Origin: CAXBNB01 sp040222275
GTDB taxonomy: Bacteria > Bacteroidota > Bacteroidia > Cytophagales > Cyclobacteriaceae
Direction of reading: 5' to 3'
DNA: 64,000 nucleotides
Assembly: GCA_040222275.1 (NCBI GenBank)
Contig: JAVKDJ010000011.1
Location: 46,055-110,054, forward strand
The notes below the pieces were generated by a model that saw nothing but the letters and a program-made list of their open reading frames with translations, was not told where the DNA came from and made no database searches. The number at the start of each line of letters is the position of its first letter. Position 1 is the first letter of the stretch. This document shows, in pieces, positions 36,402 through 45,113 of the stretch. The translations under genes and the position numbers were made by a program.

Positions 36402-36505
36402 AATTAGCACATCCTTCCGTCATTTCAATTTGTGCGTTTTGGAAACCAGAATGTTAGGTCTCGTAATGACGAAATACTTATGATACAGCCTTTCTTTCCC
36501 TGGAT

Positions 36506-38461
36506 ATGGTGAAGTTTTTCACGATAATATTGATACTTACAAGTACGGGGTTGGTTGCAGCCCAGTCGTTCGTGGAGCGGGGAAGTGCAATGGGAATAGA
36601 CCACTATTGTCAGGATGCCAGCTTAATGGGAGGGGGTGTGGCGGTGTTTGACTTTAATAATGACGGTTTCGAGGATATATATTTCACCGGTGGAAGGAAT
36701 CCGGACAAGCTTTATGAAAACCAGGGCGGGGCTGGCTTTCTGGATGTGACCAGCACCAAGCATATCAATACGTTGGTTTTGGCCCATACCATGGGTGTAG
36801 TGACAGGGGATGTAAACAATGATGGTTTTGACGACATTCTGGTTACCACGGCCAGGCGGTACCCTCCCTTACTTTTCATCAACAGGAAAGGGAAGTTTTT
36901 TGAGCATATCAAAAGTAGTGGGTTGGAACAGGATAAGGCCTGGAGTATGTCAGCATCGCTTTCAGATATTGACCTGGACGGGGACCTTGATTTATACCTT
37001 GGCAATTACGTAGATGCAGACCCCCGGAACCTGGCCAATGGATTGCCACCACCAGTTTCAAACAACCTTTATGTAAATGATGGTAAAGGCAATTTTTCAG
37101 CCACTACAAACCCATTAATTGAGGACCAAAAAGGGTGTACATTGGTGACCTGTTTCACCGATTATGATCTGGATGGTGACCAGGATTTGTTCGTGCTCAA
37201 CGATTTTGGCTCCTTTTATGCGCGCAACCAATTGCTGCGCAATGAATTTCCTGACCCCTCTTTTGTTGAAATGGGAAATCAGGCCTCCATGAATGCTGAA
37301 ATCAACAGTATGGGTGTAGGGGTTGGCGATTATGACAATGACGGTGATTTTGATTATTATGTCACAAACATGGCCGAAAATTCCCTATATGAGATGCAAC
37401 CCGGGTTTGTGTTTGAAGATGTGGCCGTGCACAAAAAAGTTGATGTCTCAGATAAAATAAGTTGGGGCACTCACCTGATCGATTACAACAATGATGGCTT
37501 TCTGGATCTGTTTGTTGCCAACGGAGGCTTGCAGCCAAACGGTGGATTTTTAGGCAATACCTTATTCAGGGGGGCAATCAACCAGGAGCTGGAGGATGTT
37601 TCGGACATGGAAGGTGTAGGCATCCCAAACAAGGGTAGGGGAGGTGCTTATGGCGATTTCAACAACGATGGCAGGGTGGATGTGGTGGTAGCAAATGTAG
37701 AAGCCAGTAAGGAATCAAAGATAAACTCACTCTTGTACATCAATCAAAATCGGGAAGACAACAATTGGTTGGGTATTGTGGCGGAGGGAAGGCTGAACAA
37801 TACGAATGGCTATGGGTGTATAATAAAAGTATATAGCGGCAAAGCGAGTTGGATGAGGGAAATAAATGGGGGAAGTAGCTACTTATCCAATTGTAGCAAC
37901 CAGGCCTTTTTTGGTTTGGGAAAATACCCTAAAATAGACAGTGTTGAAATCTACTGGCCTGGCAAGAAGCTGGAGGTATTAAAAAATGTGCCAGTCAATA
38001 AAAGGATTCAAGCGATCGAAGGGAAGGGTTTTTACACCTTTCAGTCAAGGGCCCTAAAGTTGAAAATGGGTGAGTCGGTATTTTTGGAAGGGGCATACCA
38101 AACAGAGTCCGGGATATACACAGATATTGTCATGTATGATGACCAACCCAACGAAATAGTGAAAACCAGGCTCTCTTTTGATGGCACAGTTACTGCATTG
38201 CCTGGCAAAATGGTTGAACCCAAGGCCCAGCTATATCCCAACCCTTTTTATGGCAAGGTGAAAATGTCCCTGCCCCGGGGTAAAAAATTTACCCTTTCGA
38301 TTTTCAACAGTAGCGGGCTACAAGTTGCAGCTGATTCGAAAATCATCCAACAGGCAGACAATGAAGAAATAGAGTTGGATATAGATTTAAAAAAAGGAAT
38401 ATACTTCTTTAGGTTAACCGATGGGCATACAACGAATGGTTTCACCATGATCAAGCGATGA
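36506..38461 (+). CDS. Secreted FG-GAP/VCBS propeller protein with UnbV/ASPIC domain and type IX sorting tail
   Basis: A 651-residue secreted protein with a signal peptide (about 1-20). It carries seven Asp-rich FG-GAP repeats of the form D-x-(N/D)-x-D-G-x-x-D (DFNNDGFEDIYF, DVNNDGFDDILV, DIDLDGDLDLYL, DYDLDGDQDLFV, DYDNDGDFDYYV, DYNNDGFLDLFV, DFNNDGRVDVVV), consistent with a calcium-binding seven-bladed propeller. An UnbV/ASPIC domain follows (about 420-500, NGYGCIIKVYSG then SSYLSNCSNQAFFGLG). The C-terminal YPNPFYGKVKMSL region with a final MIKR is a type A type IX secretion signal. It is probably exported to the cell surface. CRTAC1-like proteins of this type are frequent near SusCD loci; the ligand is unknown. 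Confidence 0.92.
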   Translation: MVKFFTIILILTSTGLVAAQSFVERGSAMGIDHYCQDASLMGGGVAVFDFNNDGFEDIYFTGGRNPDKLYENQGGAGFLDVTSTKHINTLVLAHTMGVVTGDVNNDGFDDILVTTARRYPPLLFINRKGKFFEHIKSSGLEQDKAWSMSASLSDIDLDGDLDLYLGNYVDADPRNLANGLPPPVSNNLYVNDGKGNFSATTNPLIEDQKGCTLVTCFTDYDLDGDQDLFVLNDFGSFYARNQLLRNEFPDPSFVEMGNQASMNAEINSMGVGVGDYDNDGDFDYYVTNMAENSLYEMQPGFVFEDVAVHKKVDVSDKISWGTHLIDYNNDGFLDLFVANGGLQPNGGFLGNTLFRGAINQELEDVSDMEGVGIPNKGRGGAYGDFNNDGRVDVVVANVEASKESKINSLLYINQNREDNNWLGIVAEGRLNNTNGYGCIIKVYSGKASWMREINGGSSYLSNCSNQAFFGLGKYPKIDSVEIYWPGKKLEVLKNVPVNKRIQAIEGKGFYTFQSRALKLKMGESVFLEGAYQTESGIYTDIVMYDDQPNEIVKTRLSFDGTVTALPGKMVEPKAQLYPNPFYGKVKMSLPRGKKFTLSIFNSSGLQVAADSKIIQQADNEEIELDIDLKKGIYFFRLTDGHTTNGFTMIKR

Positions 38462-38543
38462 ACAAAATCTGCTTGTTGCATAGATAGATATCGCCTTCCG
38501 TTTTTTTTGTTTGCCAAAAGAACAGCTCAGCCGCCCTCTAAAA

Positions 38544-38569
38544 AACAGGGCCGGTTGTGATACCGGCCC
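38544..38569 (-). terminator. Rho-independent terminator of the locus C lipoprotein gene
   Basis: GGGCCGGT (38548-38555) and ACCGGCCC (38562-38569) form an 8-bp stem with a 6-base loop. On the minus strand a T-run (A-run 38539-38545 on the plus strand) follows. It ends the minus-strand transcript; the plus-strand gene ending at 38461 may use it too. Confidence 0.8.
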
Positions 38570-38633
38570 AAAATAATTGTGACAAGCAGGACTTGTTTAT
38601 TTTCCTGCTACAAATAGCTTCCTGAGATAGTCC

Positions 38634-39527
38634 CTATTCCACCACGTTAATGGTGATGGGCAAGTCGATAATATCCTCGCTCTGCTTCAGGTTTTCCGTG
38701 CGTTCCCTTCTGGCCGTCAGCTCAATCTTAAATTGGCCAGCCCTGTTGAAGGTCACTACATCTACTACTTTTTTCTCAAAATCACCATCTCGGGTTTGGG
38801 TTGCCAACTCATAATACTCCCAGTTGTCCTCGTCCCCCTCGAAAGTATGCGCACGCCATTTGGTATAGTCTGGTCGGGCATTGTTGTCTTCCAGGAAAGC
38901 ACTCAAATCTTCAACCTCCAATTGATCGCCAACTGTCAGTGTAATGGACTCTGTATTCTCATGGTCAATTACTGTACCGTCGAGGCGCCTGATCTGTGGC
39001 ACAGCTACCACCGTGTCATACACATCGAGGATAAAGGAATATTCTGCCACCCATTCACCTCCGATAAACTCAGTTTTGATGGTGTCTTCCACCTGGGTCC
39101 CCAGGTCGGAATCCCAATAGGCATTAAATACAAAAGAGGTTGAATCCCGAAATGTGGCATAGTACCCTACCTGGGTAGCTGTGTCCCCTTTCGTCCACAA
39201 TACATGCACCGTACGGTCGGTAGATACGGTATCGTCCATATCAATAATATATTCATCGTGGCGTTCCAGGTTGTTTGGGATGGGCCCTTGCAAAAAGAAG
39301 GCTGATTTTGGAATCCTCCATTCCTGGTGGGTCGCCCCTGCGGACATGTCCATAAAGGAGAAAAACTGGTTGACTTGCGATTCGCGAACAGCTGCCGCAC
39401 CCGAACTCCATGTAATAGAGAGGTCGGTAAATTCACCAGGAACCACATATTCGTCTTCGCTACAGCCTATGAGCACCACCAATACCGGCAATACCAGGGC
39501 CTTTATTATGTTTTTTACTTTGTTCAT
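38634..39527 (-). CDS. Putative surface lipoprotein of locus C (SusE-position protein)
   Basis: A 297-residue lipoprotein (lipobox VLIGC, Cys22). It is third in the susC-susD-lipoprotein order on the minus strand, the position usually held by a surface glycan-binding protein. The body is rich in beta strands with PKD-like features near the C-terminus (VDVVTFNRAGQFKIELTARRE). I do not recognise a specific family. A non-catalytic glycan-binding role is inferred only from position and lipidation. It lies 53 bases downstream of susD. Confidence 0.82.
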   Translation of the reverse strand: MNKVKNIIKALVLPVLVVLIGCSEDEYVVPGEFTDLSITWSSGAAAVRESQVNQFFSFMDMSAGATHQEWRIPKSAFFLQGPIPNNLERHDEYIIDMDDTVSTDRTVHVLWTKGDTATQVGYYATFRDSTSFVFNAYWDSDLGTQVEDTIKTEFIGGEWVAEYSFILDVYDTVVAVPQIRRLDGTVIDHENTESITLTVGDQLEVEDLSAFLEDNNARPDYTKWRAHTFEGDEDNWEYYELATQTRDGDFEKKVVDVVTFNRAGQFKIELTARRERTENLKQSEDIIDLPITINVVE

Positions 39528-39580
39528 AATTCAATTTTTTTGGTTAAAAACTTCGGAGTTAAGCGTTCCGAATTTTTAGG

Positions 39581-41551
39581 TTATTTGTCCCAGTTTAAAT
39601 TTGACGTAATCTCATCTTGCGGGATTGGCAGGTAAGCATGCAATTCCTCGATAAAATTCTGCGATCCCAGCAGATGGTCTTTTAGATGGGGCTCATTTTG
39701 CCGTACATTCGGATTGATGAAATGCTCTTCAGGTGTAGATTTTGGCTGCCTGAATGCATACGGTGGCAAATTCGGATCATCGTACGTAGGCAATACTCCC
39801 CGTGGCATAATAAAACTTCGCCACCGGGTTGGGTTTTTGCCCATCCTGTTGTTCCTGAAGTGCCATCCATCATACTCGAATGTAGCCAGGTGCTGCAACC
39901 GCTCCTTCCATACTCCCCATCGCCTCAAATCTATGGTCCTGTCTCCTTCTAGGGACAGTTCCAGTGGTTTTTCAGTAAACCTCAGATGGTCCATCAGGTT
40001 TGTTAGCGTTACCGGCTGTTGTCCATTGGAGGGATCCAAATCGATATCGTCCATGTATGTGGTTTGCGGGCCTGCAAATTCACCCAATGCCTCGCTTCCC
40101 AGCAGATAGAGGTGCGAACGTTTTCTTACACGATTGATGTACCTCAATGCTTCGGTGAGGTTTCCGTTTTCTATCATTACTTCCGCATACATCAAATAGA
40201 CCTCAGCCAACCGGACCACAGGTATGTTGATCTCGTCCCTTTGGGTTCCTTCCGGGCTCTCGTCTTCTCCTACGCCACCGTTATCTACGTTCCAGTGTGT
40301 AAATTTTTTGATGAAATTGGGGAATTGCCTCGCATGGGTAGCGGCATCCTGATGTCGTCCGTATTCTGCCATTTCAACACCATACATCCTGGAGTCCCGG
40401 TCGTCCACAGATGACATGGTATTGTGCATGCGCAAACTGTACATCCTCACCACATCTTGTTGCACACTGTCCAGGTCGCCATTGCCCAGATAGATATTTC
40501 TGTCCACAAGATTGGCAGGATCGGCAGGGTCTGGTCGCTCAGCTCTGTATTTCAAAGTAAGCCACGAAGTGAAGTGGACCCTGTTTCCGTCATTTAGAAA
40601 GTGTGTAATCCTTTGCGACAGCTTTTTCTCATCATCGCCGAGGGGGTTTATTTCCGCTGAGTAGTTTACCTCGTAAATTGACTCTGAATTGAACTCTGCG
40701 ATACCGGTATATACTTTTTCCAAATCATCAACCAAAGCGTAGTTGTAATTGTCGATGAGGTTTTTCAAGTGAACCTCCGCATTGGCAAAGTCATTTTCAT
40801 TCATATAGCTTTTGGCTATCAGTGCCTCGCAAAAACCACCCGTCACACGTCCCAAATTACCAATTCCGGCTACAGTATGCCATGCATTATAGGTTGAGGG
40901 CAGGTTGTCCAGCCCAAATTGCAAATCAGCCCGATAAAACGCCTTGACATCTTCTGAAGAAGAAAATACCTTTTGAAAATCGTCGAAATTCTGGGGCACG
41001 GATTCGAATATTGGCACTGAACCATTGTTGAATGAGTGGTGCAATACATAGTAAAAATAGCCCCTTAGAGCCCTTGCCTGTGCCAATACCCGCAACCCGG
41101 ACTCTTCCGCATCTTCGGTGGTAAAGGTGTTTTCCAGCTCGATGTAGGCATCTATCACCTGGTTGGCCCTGAATATACCCTTGAAGCAGGCATCCCACTT
41201 GTCCTGCACTTCGTTTGTAGTGAGGTCGAAAGTTTGCTCATAAATAGGGTTGCCGGTTGAATTTGACCTCATGGAAAAGGGCACAGCAATGTCCGTACGG
41301 GTATAATCCCACAGAATCCCCAAAATATTTTCGTCCCTGAGTGCGGCATAGGTAGCATTCAACCCGGCATTCAGGTCACCAGTGTTTACCCAAAAACTTT
41401 CATTGGTCAGGGCGTTGGGGTTTACCTGGTCCAATTCACTTGTACATGCCTGAAATGCCATTACAAGCACTAAAAGAGGTACGATTTTTTTCATCAAAAA
41501 ATGTCTCATCTCTACTACATTTTTTTCGGTTTTTATAAATATTCTTTTCAT
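39581..41551 (-). CDS. SusD/RagB family nutrient-binding lipoprotein (locus C)
   Basis: A 656-residue frame. The lipobox AFQAC is at Cys36 if translation starts at 41551. An in-frame ATG at 41494 (MKKIVPLLVLV) gives a more normal signal peptide with Cys17, so the true start is probably there or at 41509. SusD hallmarks are FRANQVIDAYIELENTF, ALRGYFYYVLHH near 155-170, VRLAEVYLMYAEVMIENG near 430 and LSLEGDRTIDLRRWGVWKERL near 540. The C-terminus reads YLPIPQDEITSNLNWDK. It starts 11 bases after susC and should bind the locus C glycan. Confidence 0.94.
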   Translation of the reverse strand: MKRIFIKTEKNVVEMRHFLMKKIVPLLVLVMAFQACTSELDQVNPNALTNESFWVNTGDLNAGLNATYAALRDENILGILWDYTRTDIAVPFSMRSNSTGNPIYEQTFDLTTNEVQDKWDACFKGIFRANQVIDAYIELENTFTTEDAEESGLRVLAQARALRGYFYYVLHHSFNNGSVPIFESVPQNFDDFQKVFSSSEDVKAFYRADLQFGLDNLPSTYNAWHTVAGIGNLGRVTGGFCEALIAKSYMNENDFANAEVHLKNLIDNYNYALVDDLEKVYTGIAEFNSESIYEVNYSAEINPLGDDEKKLSQRITHFLNDGNRVHFTSWLTLKYRAERPDPADPANLVDRNIYLGNGDLDSVQQDVVRMYSLRMHNTMSSVDDRDSRMYGVEMAEYGRHQDAATHARQFPNFIKKFTHWNVDNGGVGEDESPEGTQRDEINIPVVRLAEVYLMYAEVMIENGNLTEALRYINRVRKRSHLYLLGSEALGEFAGPQTTYMDDIDLDPSNGQQPVTLTNLMDHLRFTEKPLELSLEGDRTIDLRRWGVWKERLQHLATFEYDGWHFRNNRMGKNPTRWRSFIMPRGVLPTYDDPNLPPYAFRQPKSTPEEHFINPNVRQNEPHLKDHLLGSQNFIEELHAYLPIPQDEITSNLNWDK

Positions 41552-41561
41552 CTCCGTCTAA

Positions 41562-44500
41562 TTAAAATTGAAATTGAAGACCTGCTTTGTACTGGGAAGA
41601 AATAGGGTACCTTCCTCTGTCAATACCTCTGGTACTTAGTCCGTTACCACCTACTTCAGGATCGAAACCCGAATAGTCTGTGATGGTGACAGGGTTTTGG
41701 GCCTGTACGTAAAAGCGGAATTTGTTCAACCCAAGCTTATCCAGTACTGAGCTGGGCAATGAGTACCCCAAAGCAATGTTCCTCAATCGGATAAAATCCC
41801 CGTCTTCCAGGAAATATGCCGACCCACCCCTGTACGATCGGGTATTGTTGCCATCAAACCAGGGCACATCAGAATTGGTGTTGTGCAAAGTCCACGAGTA
41901 AAACAGGTCCCTGTGCGTACCTACCTGATAGGCATAGGCCCTGCTGCCATTCATCACCTCGGCCCCAAACGAACCGTACCACTGCATCGAAAAGTCAAAA
42001 CCTTTGTAGTTAGCCGAGAAATTAAGGCCCATTTCAAAGTCAGGAGTACCGCTACCGGCATATACCTTGTCATTGTCGTCGATAGCGCCATCACCATTCT
42101 GGTCCACATACATCAGTTCACCCAATTTGGCACTTGGGTCGATCAACCGATAGGCCGTTAGTTGACTTAAAGGCTCTTCTGTATCCGGGTGGTATCCGTA
42201 TAAATCGCCATTTGGCTCATCGCTTTTGATTACCCCTCTTGATTCTCGTAGAAAGAATGAGGCCACTTCATAACCTTCGGTAATCACGCTCACCAATTCC
42301 CTCGTTCCGGCATCAGAAATGAAACTGTTGTCCAGCCTGATGATGGGGTTGTTCAAACTGGTTTTTGTAACCAGGTTGTTGTTTTGTGTGTAAGTGGCAG
42401 AAATTTTAAAGTCCAGACCGCTTTTGCTTCTGTGCTTGTATTGCACCGCATATTCCATCCCAGAGTTTTCCATATTCCCCACATTGAATATCGTATTGCG
42501 AAATGCCCCTGATACACCTGTAGATGGTGGGTTGACTACCTGGTACAATAGGTCTTCTTTTTCATTTTTATAGAAATCAGCCGACACTGTCAGCTTGTGC
42601 CTCAAAAAACCAAGGTCCACACCTATATTCCGCTCGATGTTGGTCTCCCATTTCAAATTTTCATTCGAATATTCCAGTTGTGTGGTGCCAAGGGCCACAC
42701 CTTCACTGTGTGGATTGTTCAGGTCGCCGGAAGCGCTGTTCGATCCAAATACGTAATCCCTGCCCGGTTCTACCACAGGTTGGTTGCTATACGTGGCAAA
42801 CCTGTCATTACCTGTTGTTCCATAGCTTGCCCTTACTTTGAAGGAGTTTACGATGGTTTTTACAGGATCAAAGAAGTATTCATCGGACACATTCCAGCCT
42901 ACGGAAACGGAAGGGAACAAACCCGCCCTGTTTCCAGCACTAAACTGTGAAGAAATGTCGTATCTGGCGCTGGCGCTCAACAAATACTTGTTGTCCCAGT
43001 TGTATTGTAGCCTGGCCATGTTACCAATCAATACCCTGGTATAGTCTTGTCCACCAGACTCTACATCCCATATCAATTCATAATTGTCCAAAACCGTGAT
43101 CGCTGAGTGCAGGTTGTTCCTCATTTCCAGTTGGAACCGTTCGTTGGTTGATTTCTCAAATGAAGTACCGGCCAAAAATTTAAAACTGTGTTCACCAATT
43201 TTTTTAGAATAGTTGGCAAAAACCTCAGAGGTGACTTTAGAGTAGGTAATATCTGTAATCGTGTTGGATGTTACATTGTCAGGGTTGGAAATCAGGTCGC
43301 CCTCTGTGTTGTAAATATCAAACCTTGGGATTATTCTAGAGTACTTGTTGTCCGTGGAAGTAGCCCCAAACCTGGCCGTAGCTGTCAATCCCTTTATGAT
43401 GTCATAGTCGAATTGGATATTTCCTGTATAGCTACTTGATTTTCTTGTTTCATCGGTTTTTAGTAGCCTGGCAGCATTCGCCAACCTTCTGGCTTCATTC
43501 AGCTTCCAGTCATTTGTGGGGTCGTCCAGGCTGATCTCGGAAGCATTGCCAAGCGCATCATTGTCCAACTGGACTTCCGGTTGGAAAGTGCGGTATTGGT
43601 AAATCCTGTTCATCATGCCGGAATAAGGCACCTGCTTGTTGTCCTTTTTCAACATCAGTCCCGTTGTGATTTTCCATTTTCCTTTGGTGAACACCGTGTT
43701 TGACCTTACGTTGACCCTCTTGTAGTTGGAGCTGTAAAAAACCCCGCCTTGTTCGAAATAGTTGGTGTTAAAACTATAGGTCAATCCGTCTTTGCCCCCT
43801 GAAACGTTGATGGAATGGTTTTGAATCGGTGCATTGTCCACCAGCAGCACGTCACCGATATTGGTGTTGTTGGTGAAGTAGCTTGAATTTCTATGGATAT
43901 CGCCATCTACACCACCCTGGGGTTTGTCAGTGTTGAGTGCCCCTCTTAGCAGGTGGATATAGGTGTATTCTTCTTTTGTCATGGCATCAAAGTCAGAGGT
44001 GATTTTTTGAATACCATATTCGGAATTGACACTAATGCTCATTAGCCCGGCCTTTCCTTTTTTGGTGGTGATTAAAATCACACCACCGGCACCACGCGTA
44101 CCATAGATTGATGCGGAAGCCGCATCTTTCAGCACGTCAATGGTCTCAATTTCACTGATGCTCAGCTGAGGATCAGAATCAAAAGGAATACCATCTACCA
44201 CATACAGCGGACCGTTCTGCCCATCTATCAGCGAGCTAAAACCCCTGATCAAAATATTGGCCTCTTCACCAGGTGCTCCCGAGCTTGAGGTCACATTCAC
44301 ACCGGCTATCTGTCCCTGTAAAGCAGCACCGATATCGGCAGTTGTGGTTCTGGCCAATTCCTCCGACTTAATGGACCCGACTGCTCCGATTACCTCACGC
44401 TTCTTCTGCTCGCCATACCCGATGACCACAATTTCTTCGAGTTGCTCTACGTTCAGAGGCATCACTATGTCAATATTCGTTTGGCTACCGACAGTTTTTT

Positions 44501-44783
44501 TCATCTTTTTATAGCCAATAAAGCTGTACGTGAGTACAGTCTCTGGGCCAGGAACCTGTAGCTTGTAGTTCCCGTCCAGGTCAGTTACGGTACCATTGGA
44601 GGTGCCTTCTATAATAACTGAAACCCCGGGCAGAGTGCTTCCATCTTCGTCGGAAGTCACCTTGCCGGTAATAAGCGTCTGGGCATAGGCTTGCCCAACA
44701 GTGGTGATCAAGAAAAAAACCAGCAACTTCCTGATATTTTTCCCGATCGGGTTTTTCACCTTAATAGGTATAATCTTTCTCAT
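41562..44783 (-). CDS. SusC/RagA TonB-linked outer-membrane transporter without STN domain (locus C)
   Basis: A 1073-residue receptor. After the signal sequence (to about residue 35, ending YAQ) it begins directly with the carboxypeptidase-regulatory-like domain (about 36-110, GKVTSDEDGSTLPGVSVIIEG), so there is no STN domain. This fits regulation by the divergent HTCS rather than a sigma/FecR pair. The plug carries LEEIVVIGYGEQKKREVIGAV, GPLYVVDGIPFDSD and ASIYGTRGAGGVILITTKKG. A DQNGDGAIDDNDKV calcium-loop-like segment is near residue 900. It imports oligosaccharides with the SusD downstream. Confidence 0.97.
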   Translation of the reverse strand: MRKIIPIKVKNPIGKNIRKLLVFFLITTVGQAYAQTLITGKVTSDEDGSTLPGVSVIIEGTSNGTVTDLDGNYKLQVPGPETVLTYSFIGYKKMKKTVGSQTNIDIVMPLNVEQLEEIVVIGYGEQKKREVIGAVGSIKSEELARTTTADIGAALQGQIAGVNVTSSSGAPGEEANILIRGFSSLIDGQNGPLYVVDGIPFDSDPQLSISEIETIDVLKDAASASIYGTRGAGGVILITTKKGKAGLMSISVNSEYGIQKITSDFDAMTKEEYTYIHLLRGALNTDKPQGGVDGDIHRNSSYFTNNTNIGDVLLVDNAPIQNHSINVSGGKDGLTYSFNTNYFEQGGVFYSSNYKRVNVRSNTVFTKGKWKITTGLMLKKDNKQVPYSGMMNRIYQYRTFQPEVQLDNDALGNASEISLDDPTNDWKLNEARRLANAARLLKTDETRKSSSYTGNIQFDYDIIKGLTATARFGATSTDNKYSRIIPRFDIYNTEGDLISNPDNVTSNTITDITYSKVTSEVFANYSKKIGEHSFKFLAGTSFEKSTNERFQLEMRNNLHSAITVLDNYELIWDVESGGQDYTRVLIGNMARLQYNWDNKYLLSASARYDISSQFSAGNRAGLFPSVSVGWNVSDEYFFDPVKTIVNSFKVRASYGTTGNDRFATYSNQPVVEPGRDYVFGSNSASGDLNNPHSEGVALGTTQLEYSNENLKWETNIERNIGVDLGFLRHKLTVSADFYKNEKEDLLYQVVNPPSTGVSGAFRNTIFNVGNMENSGMEYAVQYKHRSKSGLDFKISATYTQNNNLVTKTSLNNPIIRLDNSFISDAGTRELVSVITEGYEVASFFLRESRGVIKSDEPNGDLYGYHPDTEEPLSQLTAYRLIDPSAKLGELMYVDQNGDGAIDDNDKVYAGSGTPDFEMGLNFSANYKGFDFSMQWYGSFGAEVMNGSRAYAYQVGTHRDLFYSWTLHNTNSDVPWFDGNNTRSYRGGSAYFLEDGDFIRLRNIALGYSLPSSVLDKLGLNKFRFYVQAQNPVTITDYSGFDPEVGGNGLSTRGIDRGRYPISSQYKAGLQFQF

Positions 44784-45113
44784 AAGGTATTGATTTTGGT
44801 TTTGAAATAGTTTTAAGAATACTCCAAAGCTACCGGATGCCCTTCCCCTTTATAGGTAATCCAGAATTCCAAAAAGCGGGGCAAATACAGGAAAGGGGTA
44901 CATTTTACAGCGAATTTTAGGGTCATATACTTATTGATTTCCCGTGTGTCACAGTGAATTGAGCCTTTAAAATGCCTTTAAAGCCTGAGAAATGGTTGTT
45001 TTATAAACATTTTGGGATCTGATCTGGGAGTGCCGATCGGCTGCCGGTTTTTTGTCAGGCAAGGCATTAATTGTTAAATTGGATAAGCTTACAGAAGAGA
45101 AACACAGAAAGAT
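44784..45113. promoter_or_regulatory. Divergent control region between susC (locus C) and the HTCS gene
   Basis: A 330-base non-coding region that should contain the HTCS operator. A direct repeat GCCTTTAAA (44963-44971 and 44974-44982) has an 11-base period, placing both copies on the same DNA face. A perfect 10-bp palindrome GCCGATCGGC is at 45034-45043. On the minus strand AAACTATT (44813-44806) and AAATC (44796-44792) precede the susC start, echoing the element before the locus B and D receptors. Assigning these sites to the HTCS is inference. Confidence 0.5.
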
